Positions 1 through 8,216 of a stretch of 64,000 bases of DNA are shown here, piece by piece (position 1 is the first letter of the stretch; every line of letters starts with the position of its first letter). The notes beneath the pieces are model-generated. The model saw nothing but the letters and a program-made list of their open reading frames with translations, made no database searches and was not told the origin of the DNA. A program made the position numbers and the translations under genes. Origin of the DNA: Desulfuromonadales bacterium (GTDB taxonomy: Bacteria > Desulfobacterota > Desulfuromonadia > Desulfuromonadales > Geopsychrobacteraceae); NCBI GenBank assembly GCA_019429255.1, contig JAHYIY010000002.1:87141-151140 (forward strand), given 5' to 3'.

Positions 1-195
1 AAATCGCGTGAAGCCACCCGCCGTCAGCATGATGAGCAGCTCGCGGCTGCTCAGGCTGCGGGGGTACAGATTCACCAACTTTCGGAAGCCGATCTGAACG
101 AGTTGAAAAAAATGTCTGAACCGGTTCTGCAACGCTGGAGTGAGCGTATCGGGGCGGAATATCTCGAGTTGGTACGGGCAAAGCTTGGCAGTTAA
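1..195 (+). CDS. C-terminal fragment of TRAP transporter solute-binding protein (DctP family), truncated at window start
   Basis: Frame 1 is open from base 1 (KSREATRRQHDEQLAAAQAAG...YLELVRAKLGS*), stop at 193-195; followed by DctQ and DctM genes. Confidence 0.75.
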   Translation, partial: KSREATRRQHDEQLAAAQAAGVQIHQLSEADLNELKKMSEPVLQRWSERIGAEYLELVRAKLGS

Positions 196-225
196 AGATA
201 ATCTCTGTATAATCGCCCTCGCCAT

Positions 226-267
226 GACGGGGCCGGAGAGGATCCCTCTTTGGCCCCGTCTTTCGTT
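226..267 (+). terminator. Terminator/attenuator-like hairpin between the dctP-like gene and dctQM-like genes
   Basis: GACGGGGCC (226-234) pairs with GGCCCCGTC (252-260), followed by TTTCGTTT. Confidence 0.6.
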
Positions 268-358
268 TGACCTCACCAAAAAGCGTAGAGACGATCTACA
301 CCCCGATACCACCTTTCCCAGCCGATATGGCAAAAGTTAGCGGAGCCGGACACGGACA

Positions 359-868
359 ATGCTGAAAAGAATCTTTAAAAAAATTGATCGTTCCTTGTTA
401 TTTGTTGAAGAATGGTCGCTGTTTATTGCGGTCAGTGCCGCCCTGCTGGCGGCCATGGCCAATGTCATCATGCGCAAGAGCGGGGGCGATATCAATATCT
501 ACTGGTCGGATGAGGTGGTGCGTAAGGTCATCTTTTTTTCTACCTATATCGGTGCGGTAACGGCGATTCGCAGTCGTTCGCTGATCCGTATTGATGCCCT
601 GCCGCAGATTTTTCCGGTGCTCAAGCGACCGCTGACCCTGATCTCGCACATTGCGGTGCTGTTTTTTGCCGGGGTGATGGTCAAGCTCGGGTGGACCATG
701 ACGGTCATGATGTATCATGACCCGTTCGCTCGCACCAGTACGCTGCAGATTCCCGAATGGTATTTTTACGCGGTACTGCCGATCATGGGAGTGATGATGT
801 TTTTTCGCACCCTGGTGGTGATGGTTGAGGACTGGCGTGGTATCCAGGATATGACCGGGGAGAGATGA
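359..868 (+). CDS. TRAP transporter small permease (DctQ family)
   Basis: 169 aa, about four TM segments, NVIMRKSGGDINIYWSDEVVR motif typical of DctQ; adjacent to DctM. Confidence 0.9.
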   Translation: MLKRIFKKIDRSLLFVEEWSLFIAVSAALLAAMANVIMRKSGGDINIYWSDEVVRKVIFFSTYIGAVTAIRSRSLIRIDALPQIFPVLKRPLTLISHIAVLFFAGVMVKLGWTMTVMMYHDPFARTSTLQIPEWYFYAVLPIMGVMMFFRTLVVMVEDWRGIQDMTGER

Positions 869-869
869 C

Positions 870-2156
870 ATGGAAATGAGCTACCTGTTGATTCTCGCCC
901 TGTTGCTTGGCTGCCTGGCCGCTACCGTGCCGGTGTTTATGGCGCTGTTTTTTACCGGCACCTTTGGACTGGTGTTTCTCCTCGATATCGATCCACGTAT
1001 TGTTATCGAGGTGTTGTATCGCAGCATGGATAAATTTGCCCTGGTTGTTGTCATGTTTTTCGTCCTCTGCGGCAATATCATGACGACCGGCACCATTGTC
1101 AAAAAGCTCATTAATACCGCTAATGTGATGGTTGGATTTCTGCCCGGCGGCCTGGCGATGGCGGGGATTCTCGCCTGCGGCTTTTTCGGTGCCATCTCCG
1201 GTTCCACCGTCGCTACAGTGGTGGCTATCGGCGGCTTTATGATTCCGGCACTAATCAAAAATAATTACGATGAAAAGTTTTCCGTCGGGGTGATGACCAC
1301 GGCACCGATCCTTGGCGTGATCATCCCTCCGTCCATCGCCATGATTCTTTACGCCATGGTCAGTAATGATCCCTTAGAAGCTTTGTTTCTGACCGGCTTT
1401 ATCCCCGGGCTGATCATTATGGCAGCGATGAGTCTCTACGCCTACATTGTCTGTAAGAAGCAGGGGCTGCAGACCACCGACCGACCGACCCTCAAGGAAG
1501 CTGGCAAGGTGATCCGTGAGAGCATCTGGGCCTTGCTGTTGCCGGTGCTGATTTTCGGTGGCATATATTCCGGTCTTTTTACCGCCAACGAAGCGGCGGT
1601 GGTCGCTTGTTTTTATGCCTTTTTTGTAGAAATTGTGATCCATCGTGATCTGAAACTGAGTGATGTCAAGCGCGTCGTTGTGTCTTCAGCGGTAACCTCA
1701 GCGACGTTATTAATCATCGTTGCCGGGGCATCGGTGTTTGGAGAATATCTCACCTTTGAGCAGATTCCTAACAAGATAGCCAATGCCGTGGTCAACAGTA
1801 TCGATTCCCCCTGGGTGTTTTTGCTCGCCGTCAATATCCTGTTGCTGGTCATCGGCATGTTCATGGATATTATTTCAGCCACCCTGATCCTGACGCCGAT
1901 CTTTCTGCCGTTATTGAGTCAGTTTGGTATCGACACCATGCACTTCGGTTTGCTGATGACTATCAATCTGGGGATTGGTTACTGTACCCCGCCGTTGGGG
2001 GTAAGCCTCTATATTGCCGGGGCGACGGTCAACCGTGACCTGGTCTATGTGTCGAAAGCGGTCATGCCCTTTTTGCTGATTCAATTGGCGATTCTGCTGC
2101 TCTTGACCTTCTGGCCCGATCTGGTGCTGTTTCTGCCGCGCCTGGTGTACGGTTGA
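870..2156 (+). CDS. TRAP transporter large permease (DctM family)
   Basis: 428 aa polytopic protein; GAISGSTVATVVAIGGFMIPALIK and PPLGVSLYIAG motifs. Confidence 0.93.
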   Translation: MEMSYLLILALLLGCLAATVPVFMALFFTGTFGLVFLLDIDPRIVIEVLYRSMDKFALVVVMFFVLCGNIMTTGTIVKKLINTANVMVGFLPGGLAMAGILACGFFGAISGSTVATVVAIGGFMIPALIKNNYDEKFSVGVMTTAPILGVIIPPSIAMILYAMVSNDPLEALFLTGFIPGLIIMAAMSLYAYIVCKKQGLQTTDRPTLKEAGKVIRESIWALLLPVLIFGGIYSGLFTANEAAVVACFYAFFVEIVIHRDLKLSDVKRVVVSSAVTSATLLIIVAGASVFGEYLTFEQIPNKIANAVVNSIDSPWVFLLAVNILLLVIGMFMDIISATLILTPIFLPLLSQFGIDTMHFGLLMTINLGIGYCTPPLGVSLYIAGATVNRDLVYVSKAVMPFLLIQLAILLLLTFWPDLVLFLPRLVYG

Positions 2157-2357
2157 TTGTGATAAGGTGCAAAAAGGGCGATTGATCAAGGTTTGAGCTA
2201 GGGAGTGGTGCTGATGACAGGAAAATACACGAAAGTCATGCCGATGCAGTTTTTGCCGCCCCCAAAGCCTCAACCATAAGAATGGCCGTGACACAGAGTG
2301 ATATTTTATATTGGCGGCATAAGCAGATAAACCGTAGCAACGGCATAGGAGCGACTG

Positions 2358-2783
2358 ATGAAGCCTCGGATACTAGTTCCGATCAACGATTCTGCGACCA
2401 CTCATAAAACTATCGATGACATCATCAGTAAGCGCGAGAGGTTTGGCGCGCGCCTGGTGCTGTTGCATGTGATCAACGATCAATTGGCCTATCGGATGAT
2501 CCCCGACTTTCAGATTGAGATGGTGCGCGAAAATGCCATGCAGGCAGCAACCGAGCGGATGGGGAAACTGATCGACAGGCTTCGCGCTGCCGGGCTGGAT
2601 GTGGAACTGCGAATGGAATTCGGGATGCCGCGGCGGCTGATTCCGCAGATTGCTAATAACGAAGATTTTCAACTGCTGGTGCTGGGGCGTCGTAGTGGCC
2701 GTGGCGAGATTCGTGATGTGTTGTTCGGCTCCGTTGCCAATTACGTGTTGCACAATGTGCGCTGTCCGGTGCTGCTGTTCTGA
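2358..2783 (+). CDS. Universal stress protein (UspA family)
   Basis: 141 aa; RILVPINDS start and GRRSGRGEIRDVLFGSVANYVLHNVRCPVLLF nucleotide-binding motif. Confidence 0.92.
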   Translation: MKPRILVPINDSATTHKTIDDIISKRERFGARLVLLHVINDQLAYRMIPDFQIEMVRENAMQAATERMGKLIDRLRAAGLDVELRMEFGMPRRLIPQIANNEDFQLLVLGRRSGRGEIRDVLFGSVANYVLHNVRCPVLLF

Positions 2784-2791
2784 TCCCGCCA

Positions 2792-3469
2792 TTATTCAAA
2801 CTGTGACTTGAACTCGTCAAACTGGTTGAGAATGCTGCTGGTTTCCTCCTGCAGGCGGGAAATCTCCTGCTCCAGCAGGGAAACTTTTCCCTCCAGGTGG
2901 GTGAGACGATCACTGCTCGAGACGTTTGCCTCTGTTTGTTCCGACATTGTCCCTTCAGTTATCCCTACAGCTGTGGCCTCGGCGCGCAACAGATCAATAT
3001 AGCGGCACTCCTTGCGCCCAGGCTGTCGGGGCAGTTGCACAACCAGGGGTGGTTCGGCAGTGCTCAGATCGCTCAGTACGGCTTCCACTTCGGCAAGGTC
3101 AGCAAAGGCCTGCATCCGTTCACAACGGCTGCGAATTTCGCCGATCGTCTGGGGTCCGCGCAACAGCAGGATCGCCAGCAGCGCCAGCGCGCTGCGATTT
3201 AAATGCAGCATTCCTTGAAGATGATGACAATAGCGCGGGGTGCGCACCCCTTCTGCAGAACGATAAATCAGCTGTCGGCGCCGCAGATCGTCGAGTCCCT
3301 GGACGACCTCTTCTTCGGTCAGCGCCATGACCGGATCGCGATTCGATTTCTGGTTACAGGCATTGGTCAGGGCATTCAGACTTAAGGGGTAGTATTCCGG
3401 CGTTGCCAGCTCTTTTTCGATCAGAGCGCCGAGGATGCGGATTTCAACGGGGGAGAGTTGTTGATGCAT
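2792..3469 (-). CDS. YceH/DUF480 family protein
   Basis: LSPVEIRILGALIEKELATPEYYPLSLNALTNACNQKSNRDPVM is characteristic of DUF480. Confidence 0.9.
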   Translation of the reverse strand: MHQQLSPVEIRILGALIEKELATPEYYPLSLNALTNACNQKSNRDPVMALTEEEVVQGLDDLRRRQLIYRSAEGVRTPRYCHHLQGMLHLNRSALALLAILLLRGPQTIGEIRSRCERMQAFADLAEVEAVLSDLSTAEPPLVVQLPRQPGRKECRYIDLLRAEATAVGITEGTMSEQTEANVSSSDRLTHLEGKVSLLEQEISRLQEETSSILNQFDEFKSQFE

Positions 3470-3573
3470 GGTTTTTCTTTCTTATCGGCAGACGAATTGA
3501 TTAATTCAGGCAGGATTGATAACAGCATAAACTACCGGGCGTTGGCAACCGTTGAATGACGTCTGAACAGTTA

Positions 3574-3618
3574 CAAAAAAACGACAGGCGATCACCATAA
3601 TGGTACATCGCCTGTCGT
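3574..3618 (-). terminator. Rho-independent terminator of the spy-like gene
   Basis: Perfect 12-bp stem ACGACAGGCGAT (3581-3592)/ATCGCCTGTCGT (3607-3618), followed on the minus strand by a 7-T run (3574-3580). Confidence 0.85.
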
Positions 3619-3649
3619 TGCATCCTCAGCTGAAGTTGCAGATCATTGC

Positions 3650-4210
3650 CTAGATGCGTTGATCTTGATCACCACGGCAACGTGATTTTTCAGCGCCGCC
3701 GCAATTGCTGGACTGCCCACGCTTGCCGCAGAAATTGTCGTCCTTGAGTTCGCGCAGTTGTTCAAACTTTAGCTGTTGCTCCGGGGTCAGTAGCGCAGCA
3801 ATCTGCTGGCGGTGCTTGGCACCCTCCACCATCATCCGGGTTTTCAACTCGGCGTGTTCTTGCACTGCTGCACGGATACCGGCCTCATCAGTCTCATTAG
3901 CGCTGGCGACTTCACGCAGCTGCTCACGACTGGCCTGCATTTTGGTGCGCAGGACTTGCTGTTGTTGCCGGTGCTGTTCGCGCAGGTTCTGCAGTTGTTG
4001 TTGCTGTTCTTCGCTCAAATCGAGGATGATCGCCATTTTTTGTTGTTGTCCTTGCTGGCGTTCCTGGCGGTGTTCGTTCGACATACTCTGCGACGTCCGT
4101 TGGCCGTCTTGACAACCGCGCATTCCTGGACCACCGGACCAGCTAAAGGCATGAGTGCCGACCAGTAGCAGACCAACAATAAGCAGACCGAATAAGATTG
4201 TTCGTTTCAT
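3650..4210 (-). CDS. Spy/CpxP-like periplasmic protein (LTxxQ family)
   Basis: Signal peptide, Gln-rich helical region, LLTPEQQLKFEQLREL (LTxxQ motif). Confidence 0.8.
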   Translation of the reverse strand: MKRTILFGLLIVGLLLVGTHAFSWSGGPGMRGCQDGQRTSQSMSNEHRQERQQGQQQKMAIILDLSEEQQQQLQNLREQHRQQQQVLRTKMQASREQLREVASANETDEAGIRAAVQEHAELKTRMMVEGAKHRQQIAALLTPEQQLKFEQLRELKDDNFCGKRGQSSNCGGAEKSRCRGDQDQRI

Positions 4211-4283
4211 GATTTTCTCCTTTTTATCTGTGGGTTGGTTGAATCTGTTGTGCTTCTATGGCTAGACCATAATCAAAACCAGG

Positions 4284-4363
4284 GTAAATGTGGGTTAAGA
4301 GCTGTGAGGTTTATGTAAAGTTAGGTAAAGCGGTTGTGCCCGAAGGTCTTTACATTTCTTTAC
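4284..4363. promoter_or_regulatory. Three CpxR-box-like direct repeats in divergent promoter region
   Basis: GTAAA-N5-GTTAA (4284-4298), GTAAA-N5-GTAAA (4315-4329) and TTTAC-N5-TTTAC (4349-4363; GTAAA-N5-GTAAA on the minus strand). Confidence 0.65.
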
Positions 4364-4438
4364 AGCACAGGCAATCGTCAGCAGGTATGATAAGAAGGCT
4401 ATCGATAGGATTGTTGTCCAAGGCTTACAGGAGTCGCA

Positions 4439-5146
4439 ATGGAACGGATTCTGGTGATCGATGATGACATGGAGTTGTGTGAACTGCTCCAGGATTATTT
4501 AGCAGGGGAAGGGTTTCAGGTAGCCGCAGTTCATCGTGGCGATGAGGGTGCCGAGGTGGCAACCGGACAGGCATATGATCTGGTGGTGCTGGATGTCATG
4601 CTGCCGGGGCTTAATGGTTTTGATGTCCTGCGCAGGATTCGTGAAATAAGCCGTATTCCGGTGATCATGCTGACGGCACGTGGCGAGGAGATCGACCGCA
4701 TTGTCGGATTGGAACTGGGTGCTGACGATTACCTGCCCAAACCCTTTAACCCGCGCGAGCTGGTGGCGCGTATTCGTGCAATTCAGCGCCGGCTCGAGGG
4801 CTCTTTGCGGAGGGGTGGCACAAAACTTAAAGCGCAAGGGGAGTATCGGGTCGGTGATCTGGTTCTTAATACAACAAACCGCACCGTCAAGCAGAATGGT
4901 CAGGTGGTGGAATTGACCTCAGTGGAGTTCAGTCTGCTCGAAGCTCTGCTTGCCCATGCGGGTGAAGTTATCAGTCGTGAAGATCTGGTGTCACAGGTTT
5001 TGGGACGGCAGCTTTCAGCCTATGATCGCAGTATCGATGTCCATGTCAGTGCCCTGCGTAAAAAGCTCGGCCACAGCTACCAGCAGACCGAACGGATCCG
5101 CACTGTGCGGGGAATCGGCTACCTTTATTCCTTGACGGAGAACTGA
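4439..5146 (+). CDS. OmpR/CpxR-family response regulator
   Basis: REC domain (VIDDDMELCELL, LDVMLPGLNG, KPFNPREL) plus winged-helix C-terminus; followed by HK and divergent from a spy-like gene. Confidence 0.92.
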   Translation: MERILVIDDDMELCELLQDYLAGEGFQVAAVHRGDEGAEVATGQAYDLVVLDVMLPGLNGFDVLRRIREISRIPVIMLTARGEEIDRIVGLELGADDYLPKPFNPRELVARIRAIQRRLEGSLRRGGTKLKAQGEYRVGDLVLNTTNRTVKQNGQVVELTSVEFSLLEALLAHAGEVISREDLVSQVLGRQLSAYDRSIDVHVSALRKKLGHSYQQTERIRTVRGIGYLYSLTEN

Positions 5147-5152
5147 ATCTCG

Positions 5153-6526
5153 ATGCGCAGTTTGTTTTTGAAGATATTTCTCTATTTTCTCCTGATTATC
5201 GTGCTGGTTACCGCATCGGTGGTGATGCTGACCTATTTTCGCGATCAGGAGTTTCCACCCCTGGCCCATCAGAGTTTTTCCCGACGGGCGATCACCGAAT
5301 ACGGACGTGAAGCGATTCGCGCCTACGAGAGCGCCGGGATTCCGGCCGTGGATCAATATACCGAACGATTATTGCGAGAATCACAAATCGAGCTGATTCT
5401 CTTTGATAACCAGCTGCAGCTGCTAAGTCAGCGCACTATTCACCGCCGGGTTCAACACATGGCATCGCGCGCTCTGCGCAGTGGTGAGGTTGTGCTGCCG
5501 ATGCAGGGGGCGCATAACGGCATTGCCGCGACGGTAAAAGGCGCCGGTGGCAACGACTATATCGTTGTTATCACCCTGCCGGAGCGACCGGCGCCGCGCG
5601 ATTTGTTTAAGGTGATGACCCATGGTTTTCTGGGTGCCCAGCTGTTACTGCTGCTGGTTATCACCGCAGTGGTCTGTTTTGTCCTGGCGCGTTCCCTGGC
5701 GGCACCGATCAGTCGTTTGCGCCACGCCACCCATCGTTTTGCTGCCGGTGATCTGGCCACCCGTATTGGTGACCAGATAAAAGTCAAGAATGAGCTCGGG
5801 GGGCTGGCGCGGGATTTTGATGATATGGCAGCTAAAATTCAAACCCTGATCTCCAATCAACAGCAACTGCTGCGTGATCTTTCTCACGAGTTGCGCTCCC
5901 CTCTGGCGCGTTTGACCGTGGCGCTGGAGCTGGCGCGCCAGCAGTCAAGTAACGCCGCCGGCGAAAAAGCCCTGGATCGTATCAGCCTTGAAGCACAGCG
6001 GATGAATGAAATGATCGGCCAGCTGTTGGGGTTAACGCGCATGACCAGCGGTATTAATGAACAGCGTTTTGCCCCCCTTGATCTACAGGAGCTGCTGGCT
6101 AAGGTGGTGCAGGATGCGGATTTTGAGGCGGCGGCCCGTCAGTGCCGGGTTGAGCTTGAATCATCAGGATCGGCAGCGATAAACGGTTCGGCTGAATTGC
6201 TGGCGCAAGCTTTGGAGAATGTCATCCGTAATGCGGTGAAATACACCACCGAAGCTGGAGAGGTTAGGGTTTCCCTGGCGCCGCAGGGGCGCTTCTGGGA
6301 GGTCAAGGTTTCCGACCAGGGGCATGGTGTCCCAACGGCTGCGCTGGAAAAGATCTTCGATCCCTTTTACCGGGTTGCCGATGCCCGCGATCGCCAGAGT
6401 GGCGGCACCGGCATCGGTCTGGCTATTGCCAAAAGTGCCATTGCCCTGCACGGTGGCAGTATCCGGGCGGAGAATCAGCAGCAAGGCGGTCTATTGGTCA
6501 CAATCCTTATCCCAATGAACATATAA
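5153..6526 (+). CDS. CpxA-like sensor histidine kinase
   Basis: TM-periplasmic-TM, HAMP, DLSHELRSPLARL H-box, ENVIRNAVKYT N-box, GTGIGLAIAK G-box. Confidence 0.92.
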   Translation: MRSLFLKIFLYFLLIIVLVTASVVMLTYFRDQEFPPLAHQSFSRRAITEYGREAIRAYESAGIPAVDQYTERLLRESQIELILFDNQLQLLSQRTIHRRVQHMASRALRSGEVVLPMQGAHNGIAATVKGAGGNDYIVVITLPERPAPRDLFKVMTHGFLGAQLLLLLVITAVVCFVLARSLAAPISRLRHATHRFAAGDLATRIGDQIKVKNELGGLARDFDDMAAKIQTLISNQQQLLRDLSHELRSPLARLTVALELARQQSSNAAGEKALDRISLEAQRMNEMIGQLLGLTRMTSGINEQRFAPLDLQELLAKVVQDADFEAAARQCRVELESSGSAAINGSAELLAQALENVIRNAVKYTTEAGEVRVSLAPQGRFWEVKVSDQGHGVPTAALEKIFDPFYRVADARDRQSGGTGIGLAIAKSAIALHGGSIRAENQQQGGLLVTILIPMNI

Positions 6527-6538
6527 ATATATGAATAT

Positions 6539-6567
6539 TTGACTTTGTATGAGGTTTCATCTACAAT
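6539..6567 (+). promoter_or_regulatory. Sigma70-type promoter for small ORF
   Basis: TTGACT (6539-6544), 17-nt spacer, TACAAT (6562-6567); RBS AAAGGAG upstream of the ATG at 6598. Confidence 0.6.
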
Positions 6568-6597
6568 CATCCTAAATCCAAACAAAGGAGTAAAGAG

Positions 6598-6765
6598 ATG
6601 GAATGGGCACTTATTCTCGGTATCGTTGCCGTCTGGTTTATTTTGAACCGCTGGATTCTGCCGCGCTTAGGGATACAGACCTGAATGTCTGACAGTTGTC
6701 AGCTTCCGCGTGACGGAAGCAAGAAGACCGATTCAGCAGAAGGTAAAACCACCGACAGCAAATAG
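6598..6765 (+). CDS. Candidate small membrane selenoprotein (UGA at 6682-6684 read as Sec): MEWALILGIVAVWFILNRWILPRLGIQT-U-MSDSCQLPRDGSKKTDSAEGKTTDSK; otherwise a 28-aa small membrane protein ending at the UGA
   Basis: Own promoter and RBS; N-terminal TM helix; in-frame UGA with perfect 7-bp stem / 5-nt loop hairpin 17 nt downstream; U-M-S-D-S-C redox-like motif; TAG stop at 6763-6765. Confidence 0.55.
6702..6720 (+). promoter_or_regulatory. bSECIS-like hairpin
   Basis: GCTTCCG (6702-6708) / CGGAAGC (6714-6720), loop CGTGA with G at position 2; loop begins 25 nt after the UGA. Confidence 0.55.
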
Positions 6766-6821
6766 CAGGCTGTCCCCGCAATCGTGCAACAAAGACAGCA
6801 AGCACATTGAATAAATCACCT

Positions 6822-6858
6822 ACAGCCCAGAGGATGCTTATCCTGTGGGCTGTTTTTT
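6822..6858 (+). terminator. Rho-independent terminator
   Basis: ACAGCCCA-g-AGGAT / ATCCT-g-TGGGCTGT followed by a T tract (6853-6858). Confidence 0.85.
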
Positions 6859-7530
6859 CTGTAACAGCAGAATGCGATCATCGTCGCAAGCGAGCAAGGT
6901 AAACCCGTAAACGCGGCAGATATGCTCGAAGGTGCGCCGATGATAGAAACTGACATGGGTTGGATCACACAGATAGCGCCAGGTAGGCAGATCGATGTTT
7001 TCATGCCAGAGTGAGGTCATGACAAACAGATAGCCATCTGGTTTCAGCAGTTGACGCAGCTGTTGCAGTTCCCTGGTAGGGGTATGAAAATGCTCGAAGC
7101 ATTCGGTTGCAAAGATGAAGTCAAATGGTCCTGAAGGCAGCGCGGGGAAAAACAAGGGATCATAATTGTCGCAACTAATGTCTTCACGTTTCAGCAAAAC
7201 ACTCAAGGTCGGTCCGGGACCACAGCCGAAATCGAGGCCGCGCATGGTTGGATTCAATAACGGCAGAGTGGGGTCGATAATGCGCCGCAAAAAAGTCACA
7301 TAGCCGTGGTGCTCGGGGCTGTTCTGGTGATGCTGGTAAATATCTTTTTCCCGTTGCAGCGTAGGTCGTCCTTGCGCATCAACAAAAATCAGATCGCAAC
7401 CGTGACAGTGCCAAAACAACCGTCCTTTTCGCGTGCGATGGACAAGAGCTTTGTTTCCGTCACATGTACACAGGGGGCAGGGATAATGACCAGCTGTCTG
7501 CGCTTGTTGCATCACAGCTGTTGAGTACAA
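6838..7530 (-). CDS. Class I SAM-dependent methyltransferase with N-terminal zinc-binding segment
   Basis: CPLCTCDGNK...CHGCDLIF Cys pairs; MRGLDFGCGPGPTLSVLL SAM motif; ATECFEHF. Confidence 0.88.
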   Translation of the reverse strand: MYSTAVMQQAQTAGHYPCPLCTCDGNKALVHRTRKGRLFWHCHGCDLIFVDAQGRPTLQREKDIYQHHQNSPEHHGYVTFLRRIIDPTLPLLNPTMRGLDFGCGPGPTLSVLLKREDISCDNYDPLFFPALPSGPFDFIFATECFEHFHTPTRELQQLRQLLKPDGYLFVMTSLWHENIDLPTWRYLCDPTHVSFYHRRTFEHICRVYGFTLLACDDDRILLLQKKQPTG

Positions 7531-7546
7531 TTGGTAACTTTTCCAG

Positions 7547-8038
7547 TCAATGTAGTACCTCCTTTTTACGCAGTGTGGTTCGCAACTCTTCTACTCGTCG
7601 GCGATTGGCACCAAAGTCGTAATAGCCCAAGCGTGCGGCGGAACGCATGGCGATGATCCCCTCTTCCGGGCGTAGATGCAGTTCGAGGTCATCAACAAAA
7701 CCAAAAATAGCACTGCGGCATTCGACATGCAGATAAACATCACTGACAGCAATAATCCGGGTCCGGGGCAGAGCGGCTATCTGTTCACCAACTGCCTGCC
7801 AGGCTTGCCGGGCTGAGACGGCAAGGACAAAGGGCGGGACCTGGTGCTTGAGCGAATCACAATCACTGCAGACACAGTTGGGTGACGCGGGACAGGGGGA
7901 GAGTCTGTCTGCAGTGACGCCGAGGTTTGTTGGCCGACTGCCGGCGCAGGAAAACAGGAACAGGCTCAGGGACAGCAGCAGGGGCAGTGATTTGAACGGA
8001 ATCGTCCGTCTGGCCATGGGGTTATCAGCGATCCGCAA
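7547..8038 (-). CDS. DUF1499 family lipoprotein-like protein
   Basis: LSPCPASPNCVCSD...IFGFVDDLELHLRPEEGIIAMRSAARLGYYDFGANRRRVEELR is typical of DUF1499. Confidence 0.88.
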   Translation of the reverse strand: MRIADNPMARRTIPFKSLPLLLSLSLFLFSCAGSRPTNLGVTADRLSPCPASPNCVCSDCDSLKHQVPPFVLAVSARQAWQAVGEQIAALPRTRIIAVSDVYLHVECRSAIFGFVDDLELHLRPEEGIIAMRSAARLGYYDFGANRRRVEELRTTLRKKEVLH

Positions 8039-8207
8039 TCAGGGTGCCGCCGACAGCGACCTGATCGGGAGCATTTTCGCGCAGCATGACAATGATGGTC
8101 GATTCCGGGAGTTGATAGGCCGCTGCAGCGAGGCTGCTCAGTTCAGCAACAAGGGTGCGTTTTGTTTCCAGGCTCAGCGGCGGGCCATCGAGGGTGATAA
8201 TCGGCAT
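8025..8207 (-). CDS. 4-oxalocrotonate tautomerase family protein
   Basis: 60 aa; MPIITLDGPPLSLETKRTLVAELS with N-terminal Pro catalytic motif. Confidence 0.88.
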   Translation of the reverse strand: MPIITLDGPPLSLETKRTLVAELSSLAAAAYQLPESTIIVMLRENAPDQVAVGGTLIADR

Positions 8208-8216
8208 CCTTATCTC

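Noticed and set aside
398-871. Minus-strand ORF of 157 aa opposite dctQ
   Set aside because: Shadow ORF antisense to a clear DctQ gene; low-complexity His/Arg-rich composition
2215-2280. Short ORF MTGKYTKVMPMQFLPPPKPQP between dctM and the usp gene
   Set aside because: Only ~21 codons, weak RBS and no independent support for translation
6682-6687. TGAATG interpreted as ordinary stop/start overlap of two small ORFs
   Set aside because: Not fully excluded. The second peptide would have no RBS of its own and the bSECIS-like hairpin would be unexplained, so the Sec read-through model is preferred but held at moderate confidence
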